From: Winogradskyella sp. PG-2
Lineage (GTDB): Bacteria; Bacteroidota; Bacteroidia; Flavobacteriales; Flavobacteriaceae
Assembly (NCBI RefSeq): GCF_000828715.1
Contig: NZ_AP014583.1
Coordinates: forward strand, 3,098,001-3,162,000
Direction of reading: 5' to 3'
Length of the DNA: 64,000 nt
Of this stretch, positions 27,200 to 37,671 are shown piece by piece. Each line of letters starts with the position of its first letter. Position 1 is the first letter of the stretch. The position numbers and the translations under genes were made by a program. A model generated the notes under the pieces. The model saw only the letters and a program-made list of their open reading frames with translations, made no database searches and was not told the DNA's origin.

Positions 27200-29137
27200 A
27201 TGCAAAACCAAAGACGAGTTGTTATAGATGCTGTTAGTCCTCAGATTAATGGTGGTGAATTCTTCATAAAACGTGTATTAAATGAGATTATTAACGTTGA
27301 TGCAAATGTTTTAGTCGATGGACATGATGTCATTGCGGCTTCAGTTTTATACAAACATGAAAAAGCTAAAAAATGGAATGAAGTTAGAATGGATGATATC
27401 GGTAATGACGAATGGAAATCTTCATTTACAGTTGAGAAGCAAGGTTTTTATGCCTATAAAGTGCAAGGTTGGGTAGATTACGCATTGAATTGGCAGCATG
27501 GTATTGAACGTAAGATTGATGATAATCAGCATGTAAAGTCAGAATTATTAGAAGGTATTACATTTTTAAAACCTTTGCTTAAAAAAACAATAAAGCAAGA
27601 AAAGGACTATTTAGAATATTGTATCGATTGTTTTGAAGACGATAATAAATATGATGATGCTATCAAAGAAGCTGTGAGTTCTAAGCTTCACAATGTATTT
27701 GTAAAGTATCCAGAAAAGCATTTATCAAATGAAACTCAAGAGTTTCAAGTTTATGTAGATAGAAAGAAAGCTAGGTTTAGTACTTGGTACGAGTTTTTTC
27801 CGCGTTCTGCATCAGAAATAGACGGACAACATGGAACCTTTAAAGATTGTGAGCGTTTGTTACCAAGAGTAGCACAAATGGGTTTTGATACGCTCTATTT
27901 TCCACCTGTACATCCTATAGGAGAAATTAATAGAAAGGGAAGAAATAATACGACTGAAGCTAAAGATAATGATGCAGGATCTGCATGGGGAATTGGTTCT
28001 AAGCATGGAGGTCATAAAGATTTGCATCCAGAATTAGGATCTATAAAGGATTTTAAAGCCTTAATTAAAAAAGCAAAAGATCTCAATATAGAAATAGCAA
28101 TGGATTACGCATTGCAAGCTGCACCAGATCATCCTTGGGTAGAGTCTAACCCAGATTGGTTTAAATGGCGACCAGATGGAACTGTTCAGTATGCTGAAAA
28201 TCCACCTAAGAAATACCAAGATATTCTTCCTATTTATTGGGAGAGTAAAGATTATAAAAACCTATGGAAAGAGTGTCTAGATACTATAATATATTGGATA
28301 GATTGTGGTATTAATGTTTTTAGAGTGGATAATCCACACACTAAGCCATACTATTTCTGGAATTGGTTAATTGCTGAAGTAAAAAAGAAATACCCAGATG
28401 TTTTATTTTTAGCTGAAGCATTCACTAAGCCAAAAGTAATGCAGCAATTAGCAAAACAAGGTTATACACAATCTTACACTTATTTTACGTGGAGAGATTC
28501 AAAGCACGAATTGATAGAATATGTTACAGAGCTAACCCAAACGGATCAACGCGAATATATGCAACCTAATTTCTGGCCAAATACACCAGATATAAATCCA
28601 TATCACTTACAAGGTGCTAATGAATCTAAATACTTACAGCGTTATGCTCTGGCTGCAACTCTAAGTTCTAGTATCGGTATATATGGTCCTGTATTTGAAC
28701 AAATGATAGACGATGCAATTCCAGGTAAAGAGGAATACTACATGTCTGAGAAGTTTGAGGTAAAGCATTATGATTGGTTTATAGAAAATAAATTAACACT
28801 ACTGATCTCTAAGATAAACACACTTCGTAATCAAAATGAGGCTTTACAGCAAACTAATAATATTAAGTTTTGCGATATACATAACGATAATTTATTAGCA
28901 TTTTATAAATGGAATGATGATAAAACAAACGAATTACTGATTATCATTAGTTTAGACCAATACTATGCGCAAAAAGGAAATGTCCAGTTACCTATAGGAG
29001 ATATTGGAGTACATGCAGGGCAAAGTATTCAGGTTGAGGATTTAATTACTGGTAGCTCATACAATTGGTATGATGAATGGAATTACGTTGAGTTGCATCC
29101 AACCTTACCATTTCATATCTTTAAGATAAATAAGTAG
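27200..29137 (+). CDS. glgE: Alpha-1,4-glucan:maltose-1-phosphate maltosyltransferase GlgE
   Basis: A 645-residue GH13 (subfamily 3) enzyme that adds maltosyl units from maltose-1-phosphate to a growing glucan. The N-terminal domain (about 1-110) is followed by a helical insert and the TIM barrel with WYEFFPRSAS (197-205), HGTFKDCE and FPPVHPIGEINRKGRNN (235-250). By alignment with the Streptomyces enzyme the nucleophile is D377 (FRVDNPHTKP), the general acid E406 (LAEAFTKP) and the third acid D464 (NTPDI). The maltokinase gene begins 2 bases later, so the two are one unit. Confidence 0.93.
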   Translation: MQNQRRVVIDAVSPQINGGEFFIKRVLNEIINVDANVLVDGHDVIAASVLYKHEKAKKWNEVRMDDIGNDEWKSSFTVEKQGFYAYKVQGWVDYALNWQHGIERKIDDNQHVKSELLEGITFLKPLLKKTIKQEKDYLEYCIDCFEDDNKYDDAIKEAVSSKLHNVFVKYPEKHLSNETQEFQVYVDRKKARFSTWYEFFPRSASEIDGQHGTFKDCERLLPRVAQMGFDTLYFPPVHPIGEINRKGRNNTTEAKDNDAGSAWGIGSKHGGHKDLHPELGSIKDFKALIKKAKDLNIEIAMDYALQAAPDHPWVESNPDWFKWRPDGTVQYAENPPKKYQDILPIYWESKDYKNLWKECLDTIIYWIDCGINVFRVDNPHTKPYYFWNWLIAEVKKKYPDVLFLAEAFTKPKVMQQLAKQGYTQSYTYFTWRDSKHELIEYVTELTQTDQREYMQPNFWPNTPDINPYHLQGANESKYLQRYALAATLSSSIGIYGPVFEQMIDDAIPGKEEYYMSEKFEVKHYDWFIENKLTLLISKINTLRNQNEALQQTNNIKFCDIHNDNLLAFYKWNDDKTNELLIIISLDQYYAQKGNVQLPIGDIGVHAGQSIQVEDLITGSSYNWYDEWNYVELHPTLPFHIFKINK

Positions 29138-29139
29138 GC

Positions 29140-30771
29140 ATGTCTAAAAAGAATTCTCAGGCTGTTAATCTCAAGCAACCGTATAACTTCGATATACGTT
29201 GGGAAGAGCTAATGGAAAACGAAGATTTCGTAGACATTTTTTTATCTGATGTTTTAGAACAGTATATTGTAAAACAACGCTGGTATGGTGGAAAATCGAG
29301 TAAACTAAAATATGTTGAGTTAGCAGAATATTTTCGTATTCAACAAAACGAAGAGGTCTATTATGGTCTTATTTTAGAAGTTAATTTTGTCGAAGCCTTT
29401 TACCAACATTACTTTTTACCAATAGCCTTTGTTTCTGATGAAAATTTTGCAAAAGACGACCGTATTCTTCCTATAAGTATCCAAAATCAAAAAGGATTTA
29501 TAATAGATGCCATAAATCTTGAGGCTTTTAGACGCGTTGTTTTTGAGCGTATTCTAAGTGCAGTTCCTAAGGACAGAACTCGTGTTCAGTATAAAAAAAG
29601 CTCATTGTTTAAAGATAGTAAATATGAATCTTCGCGATTCATGGGAATGGAACAAAGTAATACGTCTATAGTTTACAATGATAAGTTTGTTTTAAAGTTT
29701 TTTAGACGCATATATGCAGATCGTAATCCAGATTACGAGATGAGCCGTTTCTTATCCGAAAAGAAAGACTTTAAAAATACACCTGCGTATTTAGGTAGTA
29801 TGCAAATTAAAGATCACGAAAATACCAATATTACTATTGCATTGATGAATGAAATGGTCCCTAATGATGGTGATGCATGGGATTATATGCTCAAAGAATT
29901 ACATAAGGTGTTTTCTAATTTAGAATATAAGTCTATTGATATTGGCCAGTTGCCACATACTGAGACTTTTGTACGACTAGATATTAGAGATATTCCACCT
30001 CAAATTATTGATTGGGTTGGTTTAAATGTATTTACTAAAATTCAGCAATTAGCTAAACGAACGGCTGAGATGCATATTGCTTTGGGCTCAGAGTTTGAGG
30101 ATACTGCATTTACACCAACTCGCTTTAATGGAGACTATACGGTTTGGTTAAAGAATAGACTATTATATCAATTTCAGAATCGTTTAAATGCTGTAGAAAA
30201 TAACTTGCATAAGTTAGATGGTTTAGCTTTAGAGCTAGCTAATGTTTTTCTGGATAAGAAAAACGATATAAGAAAACGTTTTGTAGATTTTGATTGGACT
30301 AAACTAAAAGGAGAACGTTTGCGTGTGCATGGCGATTACCATTTAGGTCAAATACTCGTTAAAGACGATGACTTTTATATATTAGATTTTGAAGGTGAAC
30401 CAGAAAGTACGATTAGAGATCGTAAGGTAAAACAACCACCATTAAAGGATGTAGCAGGTTTGTTTAGGTCTTTTCATTATGCGATTTATGCTACTATATT
30501 CAATAACCTAGATAATTATAAGCATACACAAACAGAACTTTTTGAAGCTGGTGAAATACTATATCAATACTTTATAGGTCTATTTTTAGGTACTTATGTA
30601 GTAGAAATACAAAATGCAAATATCAACATTGGCTATCAGCAAGAACGTATATTCTTATTAAAATATTCATTACTCGAAAAAGCAGTTTACGAATTAGGAT
30701 ATGAACTTAATTCGCGTCCAAGATGGGCAGTTATTCCTTTAAAGGGAATCTCAAATATAATTAACAACTAA
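29140..30771 (+). CDS. Maltokinase (Pep2/Mak type)
   Basis: A 543-residue kinase of the aminoglycoside-phosphotransferase fold that phosphorylates maltose with ATP to maltose-1-phosphate, the GlgE substrate. The N-terminal cap has WYGGKS (48-53). The kinase core has the catalytic loop HGDYHLGQ (397-404) and the metal motif DFEGEP (416-421). Homologues are often labelled trehalose synthase because in other species they are fused to TreS; there is no GH13 domain here, so it is only the kinase. It lies 2 bases after glgE and 3 before glgB. No gene for maltose formation from trehalose is nearby. Confidence 0.85.
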   Translation: MSKKNSQAVNLKQPYNFDIRWEELMENEDFVDIFLSDVLEQYIVKQRWYGGKSSKLKYVELAEYFRIQQNEEVYYGLILEVNFVEAFYQHYFLPIAFVSDENFAKDDRILPISIQNQKGFIIDAINLEAFRRVVFERILSAVPKDRTRVQYKKSSLFKDSKYESSRFMGMEQSNTSIVYNDKFVLKFFRRIYADRNPDYEMSRFLSEKKDFKNTPAYLGSMQIKDHENTNITIALMNEMVPNDGDAWDYMLKELHKVFSNLEYKSIDIGQLPHTETFVRLDIRDIPPQIIDWVGLNVFTKIQQLAKRTAEMHIALGSEFEDTAFTPTRFNGDYTVWLKNRLLYQFQNRLNAVENNLHKLDGLALELANVFLDKKNDIRKRFVDFDWTKLKGERLRVHGDYHLGQILVKDDDFYILDFEGEPESTIRDRKVKQPPLKDVAGLFRSFHYAIYATIFNNLDNYKHTQTELFEAGEILYQYFIGLFLGTYVVEIQNANINIGYQQERIFLLKYSLLEKAVYELGYELNSRPRWAVIPLKGISNIINN

Positions 30772-30774
30772 TTT

Positions 30775-32685
30775 ATGGCAGAAGTAATTGCACACAGTCG
30801 TTTTACAGATTTCGATGTTAACCTTTTTAAAGCAGGAAAGCACTATAGATTATATGAGAAGTTTGGATCACATATAACTACTGTAGATGGAGTAGAAGGT
30901 GTTTACTTTGCTGTTTGGGCACCTAGTGCCAAAATGGTATCTGTAATTGGAGATTTTAATTTTTGGGTAGAAGGTGAGCATAAATTAAATGTACGCTGGG
31001 ATTCTAGTGGTATTTGGGAAGGTTTTATTCCAGGTGCAGGTAAAGGGAGTAAGTATAAATATAAGATTCAGAGTAATCATAACGATATAAAAACTGAAAA
31101 AGCAGATCCTTATGCAAGGCGTGCAGAGCATAATCCAAAAACAGCTTCAATTGTTTGGGATGAACCTTATTCTTGGAAGGATAGCATATGGATGAAAAAG
31201 CGTAAAAAGCATAATGCCTTAGATGCACCTTATTCGGTTTATGAAGTTCATTTAGGTTCTTGGAAAAAGAAAATTGAAGAAAATCGATTTTTGTCATATA
31301 AAGAAATGACAGATGAGTTAGTTGCTTATGTAAAGGATATGAATTTTACACATGTGGAATTAATGCCAGTTATGGAGTTTCCATATGACCCATCTTGGGG
31401 CTATCAACTTACTGGTTATTTTGCGCCAACATCTCGTTTTGGATATCCTGAAGAGTTCAAATTACTTGTCGATAAGTTACACCAAAATGATATCGGAATT
31501 ATTTTAGATTGGGTGCCATCGCATTTTCCAGAAGATGCTCACGGATTAGGATTTTTTGATGGTTCAGCACTTTATGAACATCCAGATCCAAAAAAAGGTT
31601 ATCATCAAGACTGGAAAAGTTTAATCTTTAATTATGGACGTAACGAGGTTAAGTCTTTTTTAATTAGTAACGCCATATTTTGGTTAGATCAATTTCATGT
31701 AGATGGTTTAAGAGTTGATGCAGTAGCATCCATGTTATTTTTAGATTATAGTAGAGAAGATGGTGAATGGGAACCAAATATGTTTGGTGGAAGAGAGAAT
31801 TTAGAAGCTATGTCATTTTTAAGAGAAATGAATGAAGCTGTGTATTCGTCTTTTCCAGATGTACAAACTATTGCGGAAGAATCAACTGCTTTCCCAATGG
31901 TATCTAAGCCAACTTCTATTGGTGGTTTAGGATTTGGTATGAAATGGATGATGGGTTGGATGCACGATACGTTACAGTATTTTGCAAAAGAACCTATATA
32001 CAGAAAGCATCATCAAAATGATTTAACGTTCTCAATGACTTACGCATTTACTGAGAATTTTATGCTACCATTAAGTCATGATGAAGTGGTATATGGTAAG
32101 AGGTCAATCTTGGGAAGAATGCCAGGTGATGAGTGGCAACGTTTTGCAAATTTAAGACTATTGTATAGTTATATGTTTACACATCCAGGAACTAATCTAT
32201 TATTTCAAGGTGCTGAATTTGGCCAAAGTGAAGAATGGAATTTTGAACAAAGTTTAGATTGGCATCTGCTACAATACAATCCTCATAAAGGAGTACAAGA
32301 ATTAGTTAGAGATTTAAATGCACTTTATAAAAAAGAACCAGCTTTACACGAAAAACAATTTTCGGGAGAAGGATTTGAATGGATAGATTATAATGACGCC
32401 GAAAACTCAGTATTTACATATATCAGAAAAGGGAATAATGAGGAAGACGATGTCATTATAGCTTGTAATATGACACCAGTTCCTAAAGAAAATTACAAAT
32501 TAGGCTTGCCAAGAAAAGGGAAGTTAAAAGAGATTTTTAATAGTGATTTAAAGAAATACTTTGGTAGCGGAGAATTTAAGAACAAAATAAAAACTAGTAA
32601 AGCCGATGCCTGGCATTTTAGAGATGATTCTATTGAGGTTACTATTCCACCATTAGGGATGGTTGTTTTTAAGTATTCGAAATAA
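30775..32685 (+). CDS. glgB: 1,4-alpha-glucan branching enzyme
   Basis: A 636-residue GH13 (subfamily 9) enzyme that makes alpha-1,6 branches. A CBM48 domain (about 35-130, with YFAVWAPSAKMVSVIGDFN) precedes the barrel. The catalytic residues, placed by spacing to E. coli GlgB, are D315 (DGLRVDAVAS), E368 (IAEEST) and D436 (LSHDEVVYGK). The N-terminal N1 domain of E. coli GlgB is missing, as in many shorter family members. It is the last gene of the tightly packed part of the cluster; the GH31 gene follows after 211 bases. Confidence 0.95.
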   Translation: MAEVIAHSRFTDFDVNLFKAGKHYRLYEKFGSHITTVDGVEGVYFAVWAPSAKMVSVIGDFNFWVEGEHKLNVRWDSSGIWEGFIPGAGKGSKYKYKIQSNHNDIKTEKADPYARRAEHNPKTASIVWDEPYSWKDSIWMKKRKKHNALDAPYSVYEVHLGSWKKKIEENRFLSYKEMTDELVAYVKDMNFTHVELMPVMEFPYDPSWGYQLTGYFAPTSRFGYPEEFKLLVDKLHQNDIGIILDWVPSHFPEDAHGLGFFDGSALYEHPDPKKGYHQDWKSLIFNYGRNEVKSFLISNAIFWLDQFHVDGLRVDAVASMLFLDYSREDGEWEPNMFGGRENLEAMSFLREMNEAVYSSFPDVQTIAEESTAFPMVSKPTSIGGLGFGMKWMMGWMHDTLQYFAKEPIYRKHHQNDLTFSMTYAFTENFMLPLSHDEVVYGKRSILGRMPGDEWQRFANLRLLYSYMFTHPGTNLLFQGAEFGQSEEWNFEQSLDWHLLQYNPHKGVQELVRDLNALYKKEPALHEKQFSGEGFEWIDYNDAENSVFTYIRKGNNEEDDVIIACNMTPVPKENYKLGLPRKGKLKEIFNSDLKKYFGSGEFKNKIKTSKADAWHFRDDSIEVTIPPLGMVVFKYSK

Positions 32686-32896
32686 ATTAGGTGTTTATTT
32701 TGTATTTGAAATTTCAGTTTTTGCGATTAAGAAATCAATATTAAATAGACATAAAACCTAATTTAAATTATCATTTAATCAAAATTCTTACCCGAAAACG
32801 TTATAGTTAGCAATTCATTATAAATACCACGTTTAAGGTTTTTAATAGTTCTATTTTTTCCGTTTTTTTACAGTTATTTTACAAAGAGATTGATAT

Positions 32897-35317
32897 ATGA
32901 TTGTAAATACTGAACTAGAAAATAAAGGAAATTTATTTCCTTCAAAATTAATAGACTTCAAAAAGGACGTTGATAAGCTTTACTTTACTGCAGATAATGA
33001 TGTTATTCTTCAATTAACAGTTGTAAGAGATAGTTTACTTCGTTTTAGATATACAACAGTTGGTAATTTTGATAATGATTTTTCTTATGCTATTACCAAA
33101 TATGCCAGCATTGGTTATAATAAATTAGAAATTGAAGAGAAAAAGGATCGTTACGAGATAACAACTTCAAAATTACGATGCGAGATTTCTAAAGAAAGCA
33201 TGCGAGTAGCTATCTATGATGTTATAGATGGTAAACTTATAAATCAAGACGAAACTGGTTTCCATTGGGAAGAAAGCTACCAATATGGTGGTAATGTTGT
33301 AAAAATGAGTAAAGTTTCTAATGATGGTGAGAGTTATTATGGCTTAGGTGATAAGCCTAATCATCTTAACCTAAAAGGAAAACGTTATAATAATTGGGTA
33401 ACAGATTCTTACGCTTATGGTAAGGATACTGACCCAATATACAAGGCAATTCCGTTTTATACGGGTCTGCATCATGGTAAAGCCTATGGTATTTTCTTCG
33501 ATAATACATTTAGAACTTCTTTCGATTTTGCTCATGAGCGTAGAAATGTAACAAGCTTTTGGTCACAAGGCGGGGAAATGAATTATTATTTCTTTTATGG
33601 GCCTAAGATGAACGATGTTGTTGAAAGTTATACAGACTTAACTGGAAAGCCTCACCATTTACCTCCACTTTGGGCATTAGGATTTCATCAATGTAAATGG
33701 AGTTATTACCCTGAAAGTAAAGTTAAGGAGATTACTTCAACGTTCAGAAAACTTAAAATCCCTTGTGATGCTATCTATTTAGATATAGATTACATGGATG
33801 GATTTAGGTGTTTCACTTGGAACAAAGATTATTTTCCAGACCCAAAGCGTATGGTTAAAGAATTATCTGAAGATGGTTTTAAAACTGTTGCTATTATTGA
33901 TCCAGGGATTAAAATAGATAAAGATTACTCAGTTTTTAAAGAAGCTTTAGAAAAAGACTATTTCTGTAAGCGAGCAGATGGAGACTATATGAAAGGGAAA
34001 GTTTGGCCAGGTGAATGTTACTTTCCTGACTTTACAAACCCAGAAGTAAGAGATTGGTGGTCTGGTTTGTTTCAAGAACTTATTGAGGATATTGGAATAA
34101 AAGGAGTTTGGAATGATATGAATGAACCAGCCGTAATGGAGGTGCCAAATAAAACATTTCCAGATGATGTAAGGCATGATTATGATGGTAATCCTTGTAG
34201 CCATAGAAAAGCGCATAACATTTATGGTATGCAAATGGCAAGAGCTACATACCAAGGCTTAAAGAAATATTCTTATCCAAAACGTCCTTTTGTAATAACA
34301 CGTTCAGCATATTCTGGGACACAGCGTTATACATCTACATGGACAGGAGATAACGTTGCAACTTGGGAACATTTATGGATTGCAAATATTCAGGCGCAGC
34401 GTATGGCAATGTCTGGTTTTTCTTTTGCAGGAAGTGATATAGGTGGTTTTGCAGAGCAACCACAAGGAGAATTGTTTACACGTTGGGTTCAGCTTGGTGT
34501 TTTTCACCCATTCTTTAGAGTACATTCTTCAGGAGATCATGGTGATCAAGAACCATGGGCTTTCGATGAAGATGTTACTGATATAGTTAGAAAGTTTATT
34601 GAAATTCGTTACCAATTACTACCTTATTTATATACTGCATTTTGGAACTATGCAGATCACGGAACTCCTTTATTAAAATCACTAGTGTTATTTGATCAGG
34701 ATGATGTACAAACACATTACAGAACTGACGAGTTTATTTTTGGAGAACAAATTTTGGCTTGTCCAGTTTTAGAGCCAAATGCCAAGGGAAGACGTATGTA
34801 TATTCCAAAAGGGAATTGGTATAATTTCTGGACAGATGAGGTTCTTAAAGGTGGAAGAGAAATGTGGATTGATGCAGATATAGACAGTATGCCGATTTTT
34901 GTAAAAGAAGGTGCTATAATTCCTAAATATCCTATTCAACAATACGTAGGCGAAAAAGAAATAAAAGAAATTACTTTAGACGTTTATTATAAAAAAGGTA
35001 AAGAAGAAAGTGAACTTTTTAGTGATGCTAATGATGGTTTCGATTATACCAAAGGACGTTATAGTTTAAGAAACTTTATGTTAACTGGCCGTAAAAACGA
35101 ATTAATCATTAATCAGCATAAAGAAGGTAAATTTATTACACCTTATGAAACATTTAAGGTTCAAATACACGGATTGCCATTCGAAATTGGTGAAGTACAG
35201 ATAGACAACGAAACAATTTCTTTAAAGCATCTAAAATCTAATGGTACGATTTCTTTTGTTGTAGATAAGAATTTTTCTGAATTGCATATTATTGGTAAAG
35301 CGTCAAAATCAAAGTGA
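32897..35317 (+). CDS. GH31 family alpha-glucosidase
   Basis: An 806-residue glycoside hydrolase. The N-terminal beta-sandwich (about 1-240) leads to the barrel, with the nucleophile D407 in GVWNDMNEP and the acid/base D485 in TWTGDNVATWE; a C-terminal beta domain follows. There is no signal peptide, so it acts in the cytoplasm. It probably releases glucose from the non-reducing ends of glucans or maltose-like sugars. It stands after the glucan genes on the same strand but behind a 211-base gap in which I see no clear promoter or terminator. It may therefore be part of the cluster or have its own control. Confidence 0.9.
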   Translation: MIVNTELENKGNLFPSKLIDFKKDVDKLYFTADNDVILQLTVVRDSLLRFRYTTVGNFDNDFSYAITKYASIGYNKLEIEEKKDRYEITTSKLRCEISKESMRVAIYDVIDGKLINQDETGFHWEESYQYGGNVVKMSKVSNDGESYYGLGDKPNHLNLKGKRYNNWVTDSYAYGKDTDPIYKAIPFYTGLHHGKAYGIFFDNTFRTSFDFAHERRNVTSFWSQGGEMNYYFFYGPKMNDVVESYTDLTGKPHHLPPLWALGFHQCKWSYYPESKVKEITSTFRKLKIPCDAIYLDIDYMDGFRCFTWNKDYFPDPKRMVKELSEDGFKTVAIIDPGIKIDKDYSVFKEALEKDYFCKRADGDYMKGKVWPGECYFPDFTNPEVRDWWSGLFQELIEDIGIKGVWNDMNEPAVMEVPNKTFPDDVRHDYDGNPCSHRKAHNIYGMQMARATYQGLKKYSYPKRPFVITRSAYSGTQRYTSTWTGDNVATWEHLWIANIQAQRMAMSGFSFAGSDIGGFAEQPQGELFTRWVQLGVFHPFFRVHSSGDHGDQEPWAFDEDVTDIVRKFIEIRYQLLPYLYTAFWNYADHGTPLLKSLVLFDQDDVQTHYRTDEFIFGEQILACPVLEPNAKGRRMYIPKGNWYNFWTDEVLKGGREMWIDADIDSMPIFVKEGAIIPKYPIQQYVGEKEIKEITLDVYYKKGKEESELFSDANDGFDYTKGRYSLRNFMLTGRKNELIINQHKEGKFITPYETFKVQIHGLPFEIGEVQIDNETISLKHLKSNGTISFVVDKNFSELHIIGKASKSK

Positions 35318-35393
35318 CCAAAAGTTTATTTTAGTGTCTAATAGTTACAAATTCATTTTTGTATTTTAGTAATCATAATATAGACCATTAGCT

Positions 35394-36221
35394 ATGAAGT
35401 TGAAAAAAGTAATATTAAGTCTTGGTATACTGGCCGTAATTCTGTCTTGTGCTACAAATCCTTTTACAGGTAAAAAAACATTGGCTTTTGTTAGTAATGA
35501 CCAATTATTCCCTTCAGCTTTTGCCCAATATAATCAGGTGCTTTCAGAAAATAAAGTTATTAAAGGCACTAAAGATGCTGAGATGATCACTAGAGTAGGT
35601 CAGCGTATTGCTGTTGCAGCAGAGCGTTGGTTAAATGCAAATGGACATCAAAGTTATTTAGATGATTATCAATGGGAATATACACTTATTGAATCAGAGC
35701 AAGTTAATGCATGGTGTATGCCAGGTGGTAAAATTGCATTCTATACAGGTATTCTGCCTATTGCTCAAAATGAGACTGGTGTAGCAGCTATAATGGGACA
35801 TGAGGTTATACATGCGTTAGCAAATCACGGACAGCAACGTATGAGTGCAGCATATTTACAACAAGGTTTAGCAGAAGCAGGAAATGTAGCTTTAGCAAAT
35901 GATCAAAAAGCATTAGGCATTTTTAATCAATCTTTTGGTATTGTTTCTAATGTTGCTGGAATGTTACCATTTAGTAGAGCACATGAAACAGAAGCTGATA
36001 GAGTTGGATTGCTTATAATGGCTATTGCAGGATATAATCCTGATGAAGGAGCGGAGTTATGGAAACGTATGAAAGCTAATAGTGGAGGTCAAGCACCACC
36101 AGAATTTTTAAGCACACATCCAAGTAACGACACAAGAATAACTAATTTACAGGCAATGGCGCCAACAGCACAAGCAGAAGCAAAGAAATTTGGCGTTACT
36201 TCATTTAGACCTATAAATTAA
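35394..36221 (+). CDS. M48 family metalloprotease, lipoprotein
   Basis: A 275-residue zinc protease with a lipoprotein signal (ILAVILSC, cysteine 19). The active site is H136-E137-xx-H140 in GHEVIHALANH, and the third ligand is in HETEADRVG (about 196-204). It is of the small periplasmic type, like E. coli LoiP and YcaL, that degrade damaged outer-membrane proteins. There is no membrane segment apart from the anchor. It is a single gene with a terminator after it. Confidence 0.9.
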   Translation: MKLKKVILSLGILAVILSCATNPFTGKKTLAFVSNDQLFPSAFAQYNQVLSENKVIKGTKDAEMITRVGQRIAVAAERWLNANGHQSYLDDYQWEYTLIESEQVNAWCMPGGKIAFYTGILPIAQNETGVAAIMGHEVIHALANHGQQRMSAAYLQQGLAEAGNVALANDQKALGIFNQSFGIVSNVAGMLPFSRAHETEADRVGLLIMAIAGYNPDEGAELWKRMKANSGGQAPPEFLSTHPSNDTRITNLQAMAPTAQAEAKKFGVTSFRPIN

Positions 36222-36251
36222 GAACCTATTCATAATATTTGATTATTTTAG

Positions 36252-36279
36252 AAGCTGCTCAATAAGAGCAGCTTTTTTA
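36252..36279 (+). terminator. Terminator after the M48 gene
   Basis: AAGCTGCTC (36252-36260) pairs with GAGCAGCTT (36266-36274), followed by TTTTTAT. The next gene starts 11 bases on. Confidence 0.85.
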
Positions 36280-36289
36280 TTTCTATACT

Positions 36290-37624
36290 ATGAGTGAATT
36301 AAAAAAAGGAAGCAAAAAGCTTCTGCATGCATGGGCTTTCTACGATTGGGCTAATTCTGTATATCCTTTAGTTATATCGTCAGCTGTATTTCCTATATTT
36401 TATGGTGCATTGACTATTATAAAAGATGAAGAAACAGGTAAAGTATTAAATGATACAGTTAATTTTTTAGGCTATCAGTTTAATAATGACTCCTTAATAA
36501 GTTATGTAACAGCCTTTAGTTTTTTAATAGTATCGATACTTTCACCAATACTTTCTGGAATTTCAGATTATGTAGGTAATAAAGAATCTTTTATGAAGTT
36601 CTTTTGCTATTTAGGCGCCTCTGCTTGTATAGGATTATATTGGTTTTCTCTAGATAATTTACTTTTTGGAATGGTGTGTTACGTTCTAGGACTAGTAGGT
36701 TTTTGGGGAAGTTTAGTATTTTATAATTCATATTTGCCAGATATTGCATTTCCTGAACAACAAGATAAAGTTAGTGCTAAAGGGTTTTCTCTAGGTTATA
36801 TAGGTAGCGTATTATTACTATTAATAAATCTTGTGATGATTCTTAAATTTGAGTGGTTTGGTTTTGAAACCGAGGCGCAACCAACAAGAATTGCATTTAT
36901 CATGGTTGGTGTATGGTGGGTTTTATTTGCTCAATATACTTTTAAACATTTACCAACAGGAACTAATGAAGGTCATAAAGTAACAAAAACAGTACTTATG
37001 TCTGGTTTTAATGAACTTAAAAAAATATGGTTAGCACTTAAGTCCAATAAAATTTTAAAAACCTATTTATCTGCGTTTTTTGTTTATAGTATGGCAGTAC
37101 AAACCATAATGTTAGCTGCTACATATTTTGCAGTTGAGGAGTTAGATTGGGGAACTCAAGATTCTACTACAGGATTAATTATTAGTATTTTATTAATTCA
37201 ATTGATAGCTGTTATTGGAGCAAACTACACAGCAAAACTCTCTAAAAAAATTGGAAATATAAAAGCTTTAATCTGTGTGATATGCATTTGGATCTTAATT
37301 TGCGGATTTGCTTATTTTGTTAAGACTCCAACACATTTTTACATAACAGCTGCTACTGTTGGTTTAGTAATGGGTGGTATACAAGCATTATCTAGATCTA
37401 CATACAGTAAATTGATACCATTTGGGTCTGAAGACACAGCATCTTACTTTAGTTTTTATGATGTTGCAGAAAAAATTGGACTCGTAATAGGGTTGTTTTT
37501 ATATGGATTTGTTGCCAGTATTACTGGCAGTATGAGATATTCTATTTTATTTCTTATTACATTTTTTGTTGTAGGCTTACTAATACTGAATACGATCAGA
37601 AATGTAAAAATAGATCAGAGTTAG
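36290..37624 (+). CDS. MFS transporter, UMF1 family
   Basis: A 444-residue membrane protein with about 12 membrane segments. The first helix region AFYDWANSVYPLVISSAVFP is typical of the UMF1 group, which also contains yeast Atg22 (vacuolar amino acid export). The MFS-like motif LSGISDYVGNKESFM follows the third segment. A second conserved part is GLVMGGIQALSRSTYSKLIP at about 357-376. The substrate is not known. It begins just after the M48 terminator, so it may use a promoter within or before that gene. Confidence 0.85.
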   Translation: MSELKKGSKKLLHAWAFYDWANSVYPLVISSAVFPIFYGALTIIKDEETGKVLNDTVNFLGYQFNNDSLISYVTAFSFLIVSILSPILSGISDYVGNKESFMKFFCYLGASACIGLYWFSLDNLLFGMVCYVLGLVGFWGSLVFYNSYLPDIAFPEQQDKVSAKGFSLGYIGSVLLLLINLVMILKFEWFGFETEAQPTRIAFIMVGVWWVLFAQYTFKHLPTGTNEGHKVTKTVLMSGFNELKKIWLALKSNKILKTYLSAFFVYSMAVQTIMLAATYFAVEELDWGTQDSTTGLIISILLIQLIAVIGANYTAKLSKKIGNIKALICVICIWILICGFAYFVKTPTHFYITAATVGLVMGGIQALSRSTYSKLIPFGSEDTASYFSFYDVAEKIGLVIGLFLYGFVASITGSMRYSILFLITFFVVGLLILNTIRNVKIDQS

Positions 37625-37671
37625 ATTTTCAGTAGTATCATATTAAAATTAATCCTTAACTTTATAGTGCT

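Noticed and set aside
29140..30771. Trehalose synthase (TreS) label for the maltokinase gene
   Set aside because: No GH13 catalytic domain is present; only the kinase motifs HGDYHLGQ and DFEGE are seen.
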